In this document: positions 17,643-26,647 of the stretch, piece after piece
How the letters are laid out: every line of letters starts with the position of its first letter
Position numbering within the stretch: the first letter of the stretch is position 1
NCBI RefSeq assembly: GCF_900110255.1
Contig: NZ_FODD01000016.1
Span: forward strand, 62,001-126,000
Direction: 5' to 3'
Length of the DNA: 64,000 nucleotides
From: Actinacidiphila rubida
GTDB taxonomy: Bacteria; Actinomycetota; Actinomycetes; Streptomycetales; Streptomycetaceae
Program-made: the position numbers and the translations under genes
Notes under the pieces: generated by a model
Seen by the model: the letters and a program-made list of their open reading frames with translations, nothing else
Told to the model about the DNA's origin: nothing
Databases searched by the model: none

Positions 17643-17680
17643 AAACTGCTGTCGCCGGTCTTGCCAGCGGGCATGATTTC

Positions 17681-17694
17681 TTGGAACGCTCCAA
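17681..17694 (+). promoter_or_regulatory. LacI-type operator O2
   Basis: TTGGAACGCTCCAA is the exact reverse complement of O1. The centres are 52 bp apart, close to five helical turns, so one tetramer or two dimers could bind on the same DNA face and shut both divergent promoters. Confidence 0.85.
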
Positions 17695-17726
17695 AAACAG
17701 CATCGATGGCAGAGAGGATCGGCCTC

Positions 17727-19814
17727 GTGGACGCACCTGTCAAGGCTCACGACGGCTTCGCCGAAGGTGAACCGCCGCCGCCACTGCAGCCGTTCCTCCA
17801 CGACGCGTGCGTCTCGCTCGCCGCGCCGAGCCTGTGCGTCTCCGGTCCGGACGGGGCGATACGCGGCGGCGCCGACGGCTTCTACCACGGTGACCGCCGC
17901 CTGCTCTCACACCTCGACGCGACCGTGGACGCCGTCCCCATGGCGCCCCTCGGCGCCGCGACGCTGCCCGACGGCGAGACGGTGTTCCGCACGGTGCTGC
18001 GCGGCCTTGCCGAGCAGACCCCGGACCCCGCCGTCGTCCTCGAACGCCGGCGGACGCTGGCACCCGGGCGGCTCACCGAGCGGTACACGGTGCGCAACGC
18101 CGGCGGGCTCAGCGCGCGGCTGCGGCTCACCCTGACCGCGGCCGCCGACCTGTCGACGATGGAGCAGGTCAAGTCGGGCCGCCCGGCGGCTGCTTGGCCT
18201 GCGCGGCCGCTGCCCGACGGCGCACGGTGGAGCGACGGCGCGGTCACCGGCACGCTGACGCTGTCCGCCCCGCCCGACGAGCGGACCGTCGAGGCCGGCG
18301 GCGCCGTGACCCTGGCCTACGACCTCCACCTGCGGCCCGGCACGGCGTGGACCGTCGTCCTGCGCTGCGACGCGGAGCACCGCGACGGCGACCTGTTCCC
18401 CGCCCCGGCGACCGGCACCCGCTGGTGGAGCGTGCCCGCCGTCTCGGGTCCGGACCACCGGCTGGCGCACTGGGCCGCCCGGACCGACCGCGACCTGCGC
18501 GGCCTGGTGCTGAGCGATCCCCTGCGGGCACAGGACGTGTTCCTCGCCGCCGGAGCCCCCTGGTACCTCACCCTGTTCGGCCGCGACGCCCTGTGGTCGG
18601 CCCGCATGCTGCTCCCGCTCGGCACCGACGTCGCGGCGGGCACGCTGCGCACCCTCGCGCGGCGGCAGGGGCGGGCCGACGTGCCCCGGACGGAGGAGCA
18701 GCCGGGCAAGATCCTGCACGAGGTCCGCCGCGACGAGCCCGGGGGGCCCCGTGCCGGCGGTCTGCCACCGTCGTACTACGGCACGGCCGACGCCACGCCC
18801 CTGTGGCTGATCCTGCTGCACGACGCGTGGCGCTGGGGCATGCCCGACGCCGAGGTCGAGGCCCTGCTGCCGCACGCGGAAGCGGCCTGGAACTGGCTCG
18901 AACGGTACGCCGACGCGGACGGCGACGGCTTCCTGGAGTACGCGGACAGCACCGGGCGCGGGCTGTCCAACCAGGGGTGGAAGGACTCCTCCGACGGCAT
19001 CCGGTTCCGCGACGGCCGGCCGGCCGTCCCGCCGATCGCGCTCAGCGAGGTGCAGGCGTACGCGTACGAGGCCGCGGTGAAGTCCGCGGCGCTCCTCGAC
19101 GCGTTCGGCAGGCCGGGCGGCGAACGCCGCCGCGGATGGGCGGCCGAGCTGCGGGAGCGCTTCCGCGCCCGCTTCTGGGTCGAGGACGCGGCGGGCCGCT
19201 ATCCCGCGGTCGCGCTCGACGGCGGCAAGCGGGCGGTGGATTCCCTCGCCAGCAACATGGGGCACCTGCTGGGCACGGGACTGCTCGACCCGGAAGAGGC
19301 CGCCCTGGTGGCGCGGCGGCTCGTGGGACCGGCGTCCGGCATGGACTCCGGGTTCGGGCTGCGCACCCTCGACGCGGCCGCGGCAGGCTTCAACGCCCTC
19401 GGTTACCACACCGGTTCGGTGTGGCCGCACGACACGGCGATCGCGGTGCACGGCCTGGTGCGGCAGGGGTTCACCGAGGAGGCGGGCCGGCTCGCCGCCG
19501 GACTGCTGGGCGCCGCCGAGCAGTTCGGGTACCGGCTCCCCGAACTGTTCGCGGGGTATCCGCGCGAGGAGCAGCCGCGGCCCGCGCCGTACCCCGCGGC
19601 CTGCCGGCCGCAGGCCTGGGCCGCGGCCTCGTGCGTGCTGCTCCTGCAGGCCCTCTTCGGCCTGGAGGCGGACGCCCGCGCCGGCAGCCTGCGGCACGCG
19701 GTCCGGGTTCCGCCCGGGTTCGAGGGCGTGACCCTGCGCGGCGTCCGCGTCGCGGGCCGGACCTTCGCCCTCTCCGCCGCCGCGGACGGCACGATCAGCC
19801 TCCACGAGGGGTAG
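17727..19814 (+). CDS. Glycogen-debranching-type glycosidase (amylo-alpha-1,6-glucosidase family)
   Basis: A 695-residue glycosidase. Residues ~20-215 match the N-terminal beta-domain of bacterial debranching-type enzymes (GGADGFYHGDRRLLS), and ~270-640 form an (alpha/alpha)6 barrel with YLTLFGRDALWSARMLLP, NQGWKDSSDGI and HTGSVWPHDTA, the last two supplying likely acidic catalytic and substrate-binding residues. No signal peptide is seen, so it acts in the cytoplasm on imported oligosaccharides. GTG at 17727 is preferred because GAGAGG lies about 10 bases upstream; an ATG at 17706 would add seven residues with no ribosome site. Its divergence from the LacI/ABC operon with shared operators implies joint induction. 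The real substrate could be an alpha-glucan or another glycoside. Confidence 0.82.
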   Translation: MDAPVKAHDGFAEGEPPPPLQPFLHDACVSLAAPSLCVSGPDGAIRGGADGFYHGDRRLLSHLDATVDAVPMAPLGAATLPDGETVFRTVLRGLAEQTPDPAVVLERRRTLAPGRLTERYTVRNAGGLSARLRLTLTAAADLSTMEQVKSGRPAAAWPARPLPDGARWSDGAVTGTLTLSAPPDERTVEAGGAVTLAYDLHLRPGTAWTVVLRCDAEHRDGDLFPAPATGTRWWSVPAVSGPDHRLAHWAARTDRDLRGLVLSDPLRAQDVFLAAGAPWYLTLFGRDALWSARMLLPLGTDVAAGTLRTLARRQGRADVPRTEEQPGKILHEVRRDEPGGPRAGGLPPSYYGTADATPLWLILLHDAWRWGMPDAEVEALLPHAEAAWNWLERYADADGDGFLEYADSTGRGLSNQGWKDSSDGIRFRDGRPAVPPIALSEVQAYAYEAAVKSAALLDAFGRPGGERRRGWAAELRERFRARFWVEDAAGRYPAVALDGGKRAVDSLASNMGHLLGTGLLDPEEAALVARRLVGPASGMDSGFGLRTLDAAAAGFNALGYHTGSVWPHDTAIAVHGLVRQGFTEEAGRLAAGLLGAAEQFGYRLPELFAGYPREEQPRPAPYPAACRPQAWAAASCVLLLQALFGLEADARAGSLRHAVRVPPGFEGVTLRGVRVAGRTFALSAAADGTISLHEG

Positions 19815-19872
19815 CCGCGGTGGCGGCCCCGAGCACGGCACACCGCTCTCACCGTCTCACCCGCCCTAGCCG

Positions 19873-20763
19873 TTACCGCGGGGGCTGCTTGTAGGGAGTG
19901 ACGGCCTCGGTGGTGGCGGCCATCGCCTCGGTGGTCTGGTCGAAGGTGCGCTGGGCGACGGCGATGTAGAGCAGGTCGAGCACGGCCATCTGCGCGTGGC
20001 GGCTCAGGATGGAGCTGTGGCCGGGCGCGTCGTGGCGGACGCACGTCGCCAGCAGCAGGTCGACGCGCCGCGCGAGGGGAGCCTCGGGATCGTTGGTGAG
20101 CGCCACGGTCGTGGCGCCGCGGGACGCGGCCTCGGCGGCGAGGTCGATGACCTCGCGCGTCCGGCCGCTGTGCGAGATCGCCAGCATCACGTCGTTCGGC
20201 CCGAGCAGCGCCGCACCCGTCAGGGCGACCTGCGTGTCGCTCCAGCACCAGGCGGGAACCCCGATGCGGAAGATCCGGTGCTGGAACTCCGAACCCATGC
20301 CGGCGCTGCCGCCCATGCCGCACACCTCGACCCGGCGGGCCCGGGCGATCGCGGTGGCCGCCTCCTCGACCGCGGACAGGTCCAGCCGGGACAGCGTCTC
20401 GCCGACGGAGTGCCGCACCGCGGCCGAGATCGCCTCGGCGACCTGCCCGAGCTCGTCGTTCTCCGAGATCTGGCGGCCCATGTTCGCCTGCCACGTCTCG
20501 CGTTCGGTGCGTCCGGTGTCCGCGGCCAGGGCGATCCGCAGCGCCGAGTACCCGGGCAGGCCGAGCGCGCGGCAGAAGCGGGTGATGCTGCCGGTGGAGA
20601 CCCGGCAGGCGTCCGCCAGGTCGAGGATGGTCATCCGCGCGACGGCGGCGGGGTCGTCGAGGATCAGCGCGGCGGTCGCCCGCTGCGCCTCCGGCAGGCC
20701 GGGCAGCAGTGCCCGGATCCGTTCGACGACCCCGTCGTCGGAGAGCTCGGCGGCAGTGCGCAT
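19873..20763 (-). CDS. RpiR/MurR-family transcriptional regulator with SIS domain
   Basis: A 296-residue regulator. Residues ~1-85 contain the RpiR HTH (TILDLADACRVSTGSITRFCRALG), and residues ~130-260 form a SIS phosphosugar-binding domain (EVCGMGGSAGMGSEFQHRIFRIG). Such proteins respond to amino-sugar phosphates such as GlcNAc-6-P, MurNAc-6-P or GlcN-6-P. ATG at 20763 follows GAGAGGG. It is divergent from the GH20-GH29 operon, with two AT-rich dyads in between that are likely its operators. It converges on the debranching-type glycosidase gene with 58 bases between stops. Confidence 0.9.
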   Translation of the reverse strand: MRTAAELSDDGVVERIRALLPGLPEAQRATAALILDDPAAVARMTILDLADACRVSTGSITRFCRALGLPGYSALRIALAADTGRTERETWQANMGRQISENDELGQVAEAISAAVRHSVGETLSRLDLSAVEEAATAIARARRVEVCGMGGSAGMGSEFQHRIFRIGVPAWCWSDTQVALTGAALLGPNDVMLAISHSGRTREVIDLAAEAASRGATTVALTNDPEAPLARRVDLLLATCVRHDAPGHSSILSRHAQMAVLDLLYIAVAQRTFDQTTEAMAATTEAVTPYKQPPR

Positions 20764-20787
20764 GGGGGGACCCTCTCGCAGACGGAA

Positions 20788-20807
20788 GCAAACAATTATT
20801 CTTCACA
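20788..20807 (-). promoter_or_regulatory. Likely RpiR operator 1 (AT-rich half-match)
   Basis: On the minus strand this reads TGTGAAGAATAATTGTTTGC. It shares GAATAATTnTT with the perfect dyad at 20881-20900 and lies 24 bases before the regulator start, a position suited to autorepression. Confidence 0.65.
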
Positions 20808-20880
20808 GTCCGCGAGTTGGGTGTCAACGTTGCGCGCACACCATTGACGGACCGGGTCGAGTGGGGGCACAGTCCAGCCG

Positions 20881-20900
20881 CGGAGAATAATTTTTCTCCG
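20881..20900 (+). promoter_or_regulatory. Likely RpiR operator 2
   Basis: CGGAGAATAATTTTTCTCCG is a 7-bp inverted repeat around an AT-rich core, 49 bases before the hexosaminidase start. The W-rich centre flanked by GAA/TTC is typical of RpiR/MurR sites. Confidence 0.7.
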
Positions 20901-20949
20901 ACCGTGACCGTGCAGCACCACCCACCTTCCGAACCTGGAGTGCGCACCC

Positions 20950-22944
20950 ATGACATCCCTTGCCGAGCCCAGGCGCCGCCGGACCGCCGGACGAGCCCGG
21001 GGCAGAGCCACCACCGCCCTGGCCGCACTGCTGACATCCGCGGGGATGGCCGCGACCGCGCTGGCCGGACCGGCCGCCGCGGCCCCCGCCCCCGCGACCG
21101 GCACCGCCGCCGACGCGGCGCCCGCGCTGATCCCCGCCCTGCAGGACTGGACCCCGGGCAGCGGGGCCCTGCACCTCGGGCCGGACACCCGGATCGACAC
21201 CGACGCCGCGGGCGAGGCCACCGCCCGCACCCTGGCGGGGAGCCTGCACGACGCCCGCGGCTGGGTGGTCCCGGTGGTCCGCGGTCCCGCGAAGCCCGGT
21301 GACATCGTGCTGCGCACGGACCCGGGCCGAAGCGAACTCGGCTCCGAGGGCTACCAGTTGAGCATCGGCGACGAGGCCGTCATCACCGGTGCCGGGGCCG
21401 CCGGCCTGTTCTACGGCACCCAGAGCGTGCTGCAGATGCTCACCTCCGGCACGGACCTGCCCGCGGGCAGCACCACGGACGTGCCGTCGTCGCGCGAGCG
21501 GGCGGTCGGCGTGTGCGCCTGCTACACGTACAACACCGACGCCTGGTTCACCCGCCTGATCAAGGACATGGGGTACCTCAAGCTCAACACCCTGCACCTG
21601 GAACTGAAGGTCAAGAACGACCAGTACCCGGCGGTCAACACCTTCTCGTACTACACCAAGCCGGAGATCCGGCGGCTCGTCGCGCTCGCCGCGCGGTACC
21701 ACATCACGGTGATCCCGGAGATCAACTCCCCGGGCCACGTGGACCCGTACCTCACCCCGTACCCCGACCTGCAGCTGAAGAACGCCGCGGGCACGCCCGA
21801 CCCCACGCGGCTGGACGTCACCAACCCCGCCTCGTTCGCGTTCTACACGCAGCTGATCGACAACGACCTCAGCGTCTTCCCCGGCCCGTACTTCCACATG
21901 GGCGCCGACGAGTACATGATCAACTCGGCGTACTCCAACTACCCGCAGCTGCTGGCCTACGCGCGGCAGAAGTACGGCGCGAACGCCACCCCGCAGGACG
22001 CGTACATCGACTTCATCAACCGCGTCGACGCGTACGTGCGCTCCAAGGGCCGGACGCTGCGGATCTGGAACGACGGCCTGACCGGGGCGAACACGATCCC
22101 GCTCAACAAGGACATCGTCATCGAGCACTGGCTGCCGGAGAAGGAGACCACCCAGCAACTGCTGGACTCCGGCTACCAGGTGATGAACGCCACCGACGCC
22201 TGGTACTACGTGCGCGGCGGCTACCAGCCCGACGCGCAGCGGCTCTACAACGCGAACTGGTCGCCGCTGGACTTCGCCGACGGCACGGTCACCGACCCGG
22301 ACTCCCGGGTCACCGGCGCCGAGTACATGGTCTGGCCCGACAACTACGGCAAGGAGAACGAGAACACCGTCCAGCAGCGGATGTTCACCTCGCTGCGGGC
22401 CTTCGCCCAGGGCACGTGGGGCAGCCCGAGGCCGGCCGCCGACTACACCGCCTTCACCACCCTCGCGGCCTCCCTCGGCCACGCCCCCGGATGGGGTCCC
22501 CAGTGGGTGCAGCCCCTGCCCGCCGGCACCTTCCGGATCCACGGCACCGCCGGCGCGCTGACCGCCCCCGCGACGGCCGGCTCCCCGCTCGGCATCGACC
22601 CGAACGCCCCGGCTGGCAGCGGCAACTGGCAGCTCCAGCCGACCAGTGACGGCTACTACCACCTCGTCGCCGCGGACAGCGGCCTGTGCGCCGACGTCAG
22701 CCGCGGCCAGACGAACAACATGCACGTCGTGGAGCAGGCCGGCGCGGCCGCCACGGCCGAGACCTGCGGCACGTCCGAGAGCCAGAAGTGGCAGCTCGAG
22801 CCGGCGCCCGGCGGCTACCGGATCGTCGACGCGATCACCCAGCAGGCCCTGGACGCGCCCGGTTCCGGCGCCGTCGTCCAGCAGCCCCGGGACGCCGCCG
22901 CACACGACGTGTGGCACTTCGAGACCGCCGGGGGTGCCGCATGA
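20950..22944 (+). CDS. Secreted beta-N-acetylhexosaminidase (GH20) with ricin-type domain
   Basis: Releases terminal beta-GlcNAc or GalNAc from glycans or chitin-derived chains. The 664-residue protein has a signal peptide (~1-43) with a run of arginines and an APAP cleavage region, a GH20b N-terminal domain (~60-165), and the GH20 barrel (~175-500). The catalytic Asp-Glu pair is D320-E321 in HMGADEYM, the aspartate orienting the substrate acetamido group. Residues ~525-660 form a beta-trefoil ricin-like domain, with repeated W-Q-L strands and two cysteines, probably for carbohydrate binding. It overlaps the fucosidase gene by 4 bases, so the two are co-translated, and lies behind an RpiR operator. 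Confidence 0.9.
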   Translation: MTSLAEPRRRRTAGRARGRATTALAALLTSAGMAATALAGPAAAAPAPATGTAADAAPALIPALQDWTPGSGALHLGPDTRIDTDAAGEATARTLAGSLHDARGWVVPVVRGPAKPGDIVLRTDPGRSELGSEGYQLSIGDEAVITGAGAAGLFYGTQSVLQMLTSGTDLPAGSTTDVPSSRERAVGVCACYTYNTDAWFTRLIKDMGYLKLNTLHLELKVKNDQYPAVNTFSYYTKPEIRRLVALAARYHITVIPEINSPGHVDPYLTPYPDLQLKNAAGTPDPTRLDVTNPASFAFYTQLIDNDLSVFPGPYFHMGADEYMINSAYSNYPQLLAYARQKYGANATPQDAYIDFINRVDAYVRSKGRTLRIWNDGLTGANTIPLNKDIVIEHWLPEKETTQQLLDSGYQVMNATDAWYYVRGGYQPDAQRLYNANWSPLDFADGTVTDPDSRVTGAEYMVWPDNYGKENENTVQQRMFTSLRAFAQGTWGSPRPAADYTAFTTLAASLGHAPGWGPQWVQPLPAGTFRIHGTAGALTAPATAGSPLGIDPNAPAGSGNWQLQPTSDGYYHLVAADSGLCADVSRGQTNNMHVVEQAGAAATAETCGTSESQKWQLEPAPGGYRIVDAITQQALDAPGSGAVVQQPRDAAAHDVWHFETAGGAA

Positions 22945-24863
22945 TCAGCCGCAGGGACCTGATCGCCACCGGTACCGCGGCCGCAGCGGCCCTGGCGACC
23001 TCCGGACTGGCCGCCACCGCGGCCCGGGCGGCGGACGGCGGCACGCCGGCGACGGGCACCGGCGCGGGCACCGCGGGAAGCGGCGGCGCCGAGCGGATCA
23101 AGCCCGCCTCGATCCTGCCCGTCGACCCCGCCGACACCCCCGAGCGCATCATCGCCAAGGCCGCGGCGATCGTGCCCCGGCCACCCCAGGTCGCCTGGCA
23201 GGAGCGGAAGGTCACCGGCTTCACCCACTTCGGGATGAACACCTTCACCGACCGCGAGTGGGGTTCGGGCTGCGAGGACGAGGCGACGTTCGCGCCCACC
23301 GCCGTCGACATCGACCAGTGGATGCGCGCGTACGCGGCGGCGGGCATGCGCCAGGTGATGCTCACCGCCAAGCACCACGACGGGTTCGTGGTGTACCCCA
23401 CGCGGTACACCAACCACTCGGTGGTGGCCAGCCCCTGGTGGTACCGCGGGGCGCCCGACGCGACCGCCGCCGCGGCCCGCGCACGGGCCGCCGACGCCCG
23501 CGGCGACGACTACGCCGCCTTCTGGAAGATCCGCGGCGAGGGCAACGTCAACCCCGACGGCGACATCCTCGGCACGTACCTGGCGGCCGCCCGCAGGGCC
23601 GGGCTCAAGGTGGGCGTCTACCTGTCCCCGGCCGACGGCGCCGAGCTCCCGCACGCCTGGCACGAGACGTTCGTGGCACAGATCGTCGCCAAGCACGACG
23701 CGGGCAAGCCGCTGAGCACCGAGGAGCAGTCGACGTACGACGACCGCGACCGGACGCCCTCCGGCATGGGCCGCTACGGCAGCGGCAGCACGGTCACCGC
23801 GCGCACCATCCCGACGCTCGTGGAGGGCGACGACCGCGCCGGCGCGGTGGCCGCCGGACGGCTGCCGGTCTTCCGGGTCACGGCCGACGACTACAACGCG
23901 TACTACCTCAACCAGCTCTACGAGCTGTTCACCCAGTACGGCCCGATCGACGAGCTCTGGCTGGACGGCGCCAACCCGTGGACGTCCAGCGGCATCAGTG
24001 AGGCGTACGACTTCACCACATGGTTCAGGCTCATCCACGAACTGTCGCCGGACACCGTGACGTTCGCCGGGCCGCAGGGCACCCGCTGGGTCGGCAACGA
24101 GGGCGGCACCGCGCGGCTCACCGAGTGGAGCGTCACCCCCGCGACCGCCGACCCCGCCACCGCCCACGGCGAAGGGCTGCTGCCGCGCGGCGCCCAGGTC
24201 ACCGACATCGGCTCGGACGCCGCGATCACCGCGCCCGGCGTGAAGTACCTGCAGTGGTTCCCCGCCGAGGCGGACGTGTCGATCCGGCCCGGCTGGTTCT
24301 GGCACGCCGACGAACAACCCAAGACGGCCGAGCAGTTGGTGAGCCTCTACGGGACCTCGGTCGGCCGCAACGCGGTCCTGCTGCTCAACGTCCCGCCGAA
24401 CACCTCCGGCCGGGTCGACGACGCGGACGTCTCCGAACTCACCAGGTTCGGCACGGCGATCGCCGCCACCTACCGGCGGAACCTGCTCGAAGGAGCCAGG
24501 CCCGCGGCGCTGGCCGGCACCCTCACCGACGGGCGCCTCGACTCCTCCTGGCAGCCGCCCGCCCGGGCGACCACGGGCAGCTTCGTGCTCCAGCTCCCCG
24601 ACGGCGTCGAGTTCGACCAGGTCCTGCTCGGCGAGGACATCACCCGCGGCCAGCACGTCCAGGGGTTCACCGTCGAGGCCGGCGACGGCACGACGTGGAC
24701 CCCGCTGGCCTCCGGCACGACGATCGGCTACTCCCGCATCCTCACCGTCCCCCTCCAGACGGGCCCGCACGCCCTCCGCGTCACCATCACCGAGGCCCGC
24801 GCCACTCCCCACCTCTCCACCCTCGCCCTCCACCGCACCGCCCCGCCGCCCCCCGCCTCCTGA
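22941..24863 (+). CDS. Secreted alpha-L-fucosidase (GH29) with C-terminal beta-sandwich
   Basis: Cleaves alpha-linked L-fucose by a retaining mechanism. The 640-residue protein starts with a twin-arginine signal (SRRDLIATG followed by a hydrophobic Ala-rich core), suggesting export in folded form. The GH29 barrel spans ~75-500: FTHFGMNTFTDREWGSG, the AKHHDGF motif near residue 145 and the nucleophile region ELWLDGANPW with D342. Residues ~515-640 look like an F5/8-type-C (CBM32-like) sandwich. The start ATG overlaps the GH20 stop. The hexosaminidase and fucosidase pair points to fucosylated GlcNAc-containing glycans, perhaps N-glycan cores or host or fungal oligosaccharides. Confidence 0.9.
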   Translation: MISRRDLIATGTAAAAALATSGLAATAARAADGGTPATGTGAGTAGSGGAERIKPASILPVDPADTPERIIAKAAAIVPRPPQVAWQERKVTGFTHFGMNTFTDREWGSGCEDEATFAPTAVDIDQWMRAYAAAGMRQVMLTAKHHDGFVVYPTRYTNHSVVASPWWYRGAPDATAAAARARAADARGDDYAAFWKIRGEGNVNPDGDILGTYLAAARRAGLKVGVYLSPADGAELPHAWHETFVAQIVAKHDAGKPLSTEEQSTYDDRDRTPSGMGRYGSGSTVTARTIPTLVEGDDRAGAVAAGRLPVFRVTADDYNAYYLNQLYELFTQYGPIDELWLDGANPWTSSGISEAYDFTTWFRLIHELSPDTVTFAGPQGTRWVGNEGGTARLTEWSVTPATADPATAHGEGLLPRGAQVTDIGSDAAITAPGVKYLQWFPAEADVSIRPGWFWHADEQPKTAEQLVSLYGTSVGRNAVLLLNVPPNTSGRVDDADVSELTRFGTAIAATYRRNLLEGARPAALAGTLTDGRLDSSWQPPARATTGSFVLQLPDGVEFDQVLLGEDITRGQHVQGFTVEAGDGTTWTPLASGTTIGYSRILTVPLQTGPHALRVTITEARATPHLSTLALHRTAPPPPAS

Positions 24864-24876
24864 CCCACCCCTGCCA

Positions 24877-24905
24877 CGGGGCCCGGACCACCGGTCCGGG
24901 CCCCG
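24877..24905 (+). terminator. Strong terminator hairpin after the fucosidase gene
   Basis: A 13-bp perfect stem (24877-24889 with 24893-24905) with a 3-base loop, 13 bases after the stop codon. Confidence 0.8.
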
Positions 24906-25052
24906 CGGCGTGGCACGGCGGGACCACCTTCCGGAGAGCCGTCTCTCTGGCCGAACTCGGCGACTGGGAGGCGGTGTTGACAGGGCGGGCGTGGTCCGTC
25001 GCAGGGCCCGCTGTAGTGTCCTGAGCTCCGTGCGAGCTCCTGTGGAGGAACG

Positions 25053-25997
25053 ATGTCCCGTCCCCTGCTTCCCCGTCCTGCGGCGGGCGAGGTTCTGATG
25101 GTCAGCACCTGCTACGAGGAGGGCGGGAGCCTGTGGGGGGCCGTGCTGGAGGGTGTCGGAGGGCGGCGGGAGGGGGATGTGGTCGTGCTCGGGGAAGGCG
25201 CCGTGCGGCTGCGGCTGGTGGGCGACGACGCGCTGGACGAGGTGTACGCGGGCGGGGTGCCCGCACTGTTGCCCGGGGAGCACGGCGGGGCGGGGCCCAA
25301 GGTCGTGGTCCTGGTGGACATACCGGCGGTGTACGGCGGGGGAGAGCCGCTGCTGGTGGACGTCGCTCAGGTGCCGGGGCGCGGGGTGCGGGTGACGGCG
25401 CCGCGACTGGCGGAGGTGCTGACGGAGCTGGAGGAAGGCGCGCTCGGCTTCGACGACCTGGTGCGGCGCATGGACCTGTACGGCCTGTACGAGGGTGACG
25501 GCGGCCGGCCGGCCGTCGCCGCGCCCACCGGCCTTCCGCACCGGGCCTTCCCCCAACTGCCGCCCACCGCAACGTCCTTGCTGGTCCGCACCTCCTTCGA
25601 CGACGAGGCGGGCTGGCAGGCGCTGCTGTCCGAACTCGGCGGCGTGGACGCGGACGGCATGGTGGGCGCCGGGCTGGACCCGGACGAGATCGACGTGGAC
25701 CACTACCCGCTGGAGGCACGGGTCGTCGACGACCGGGCCTACGAGGGACTGTGGCCCGGACAGGTGCCCGCCCTGGTACCGCCGGGGGAGGAGACCGTCC
25801 TCGTCGCCCTCGCCGACGCCCGGACGTTCAGCGATCCCGACCACCCGCTGACCGCGGTCGACCTGTACGACACACCCGGGCAGATCGCCGTGCTGCCCTG
25901 GTCCATGGCCGGCTCGCTGGCCTGCAACCTCGAACTGGCCAACATGGACTTCCACGAGTTCGTCCTCGCGGAGGGCGCCGAACCCTGGTGGGAGTGA
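25053..25997 (+). CDS. Protein with duplicated DUF6924-like domains
   Basis: Function unknown. The 314-residue protein consists of two related halves. The second (~168-312) matches the DUF6924 pattern I know from Streptomyces: LLVRTSFDDEAGWQALL, VVDDRAYEGLWPGQVPALVP, PLTAVDLYD and LELANMDFHEFV. The first (~10-140) repeats the same order in a more divergent form: LMVSTCYEEGGSLWGAVL, LVGDDALDEVYAGGVPALLP, PLLVDVAQ and LEEGALGFDDLV. No signal peptide or membrane helix is seen, so it is probably cytoplasmic. ATG at 25053 follows GGAGGAACG, an excellent ribosome site. It stands alone between a terminator and a convergent gene. Confidence 0.72.
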   Translation: MSRPLLPRPAAGEVLMVSTCYEEGGSLWGAVLEGVGGRREGDVVVLGEGAVRLRLVGDDALDEVYAGGVPALLPGEHGGAGPKVVVLVDIPAVYGGGEPLLVDVAQVPGRGVRVTAPRLAEVLTELEEGALGFDDLVRRMDLYGLYEGDGGRPAVAAPTGLPHRAFPQLPPTATSLLVRTSFDDEAGWQALLSELGGVDADGMVGAGLDPDEIDVDHYPLEARVVDDRAYEGLWPGQVPALVPPGEETVLVALADARTFSDPDHPLTAVDLYDTPGQIAVLPWSMAGSLACNLELANMDFHEFVLAEGAEPWWE

Positions 25998-26002
25998 GAC
26001 GC

Positions 26003-26028
26003 CCCGCGAGCGGCGAACCGCCCGCGGG
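26003..26028 (+). terminator. Bidirectional terminator between convergent genes
   Basis: An 11-bp stem with one mismatch (26003-26013 with 26018-26028) and a CGAA tetraloop, in the 52-base gap between the DUF6924-like gene and the YceI gene. Confidence 0.65.
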
Positions 26029-26049
26029 ACACCCGGCGCACGCGGCAGG

Positions 26050-26634
26050 TCAGGTGGCCGCCTGGCCGTCCTGGGGCGCCAGGAACTGCATGTCCAGCTC
26101 GATCCTGACGGTGTTGCCCACGGACAGCCGGTTGAAGTCGAAGCCGAAGTCGGGGAGGTGGATCTCGCCCGTCGCCTCGAAACCGGCTCGCGGGATGCCG
26201 TCGAGGGGCCCGTCGACGAGCCCGCCGAACTCGACCGCGAGCGACACCGGCCGGGTCACGTCACCGATCGTCAACTCCCCGTCCATGGAGTAGTCCTCGC
26301 CCGCGCCCGTGATGCCGGTCGACGAGAAGGCCATCGTGGGGCGCTTCTCGACGTCGAGCAGGTCCGCCGAGCGCACGTGCGCGTCGCGGTCGGCGTGACC
26401 GGTGTCGAGGGAGGCCGTCGCGATCGTCGCCGAGACGCGCACGTCGTTCAGGGACTCGCCCACGTGTAAAGCGGCCTCCAGCTCGGAGAAACGGCCGCGC
26501 ACCTTCGCGATGCCCAGGATGCGCACCGTGAAGTGCACGCCCGAGTGCGCGGGGTCCATCGTCCAGTCGCCCGCCCGCAGAGGCAGTTCCGTTGCTGAAG
26601 TGGTCTGTGTGGAAGCAGAGTGGGAATCAGTCAT
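26050..26634 (-). CDS. YceI-family lipid-binding-fold protein
   Basis: A 194-residue YceI-like protein. The family has a lipocalin-like barrel that binds polyisoprenoids or other amphiphiles; many homologues are of unknown role. Hallmarks are WTMDPAHSGVHFTVRILGIAKVRGRF near the N-terminus, the middle TASLDTGHADRDAHVRSADLLDVEKRP and the end DFGFDFNRLSVGNTVRIELD. No signal peptide is seen, so this copy is probably cytoplasmic. There is no ribosome site at ATG 26634; instead TATAGT lies 7 bases upstream, indicating a leaderless mRNA. Codon 56 is TTA (26467-26469), which would make translation depend on the bldA tRNA. Confidence 0.87.
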   Translation of the reverse strand: MTDSHSASTQTTSATELPLRAGDWTMDPAHSGVHFTVRILGIAKVRGRFSELEAALHVGESLNDVRVSATIATASLDTGHADRDAHVRSADLLDVEKRPTMAFSSTGITGAGEDYSMDGELTIGDVTRPVSLAVEFGGLVDGPLDGIPRAGFEATGEIHLPDFGFDFNRLSVGNTVRIELDMQFLAPQDGQAAT

Positions 26635-26641
26635 GCGGCCG

Positions 26642-26647
26642 ACTATA
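26642..26647 (-). promoter_or_regulatory. -10 element TATAGT, leaderless promoter of yceI-like gene
   Basis: On the minus strand TATAGT ends 7 bases before the ATG at 26634, which places the expected transcription start at the start codon. No Shine-Dalgarno sequence is present. Confidence 0.6.

Noticed and set aside
22815-25955. A 1046-codon minus-strand ORF antisense to the fucosidase and DUF6924-like genes
   Set aside because: Low-complexity translation with no domain; the plus-strand genes have intact motifs.
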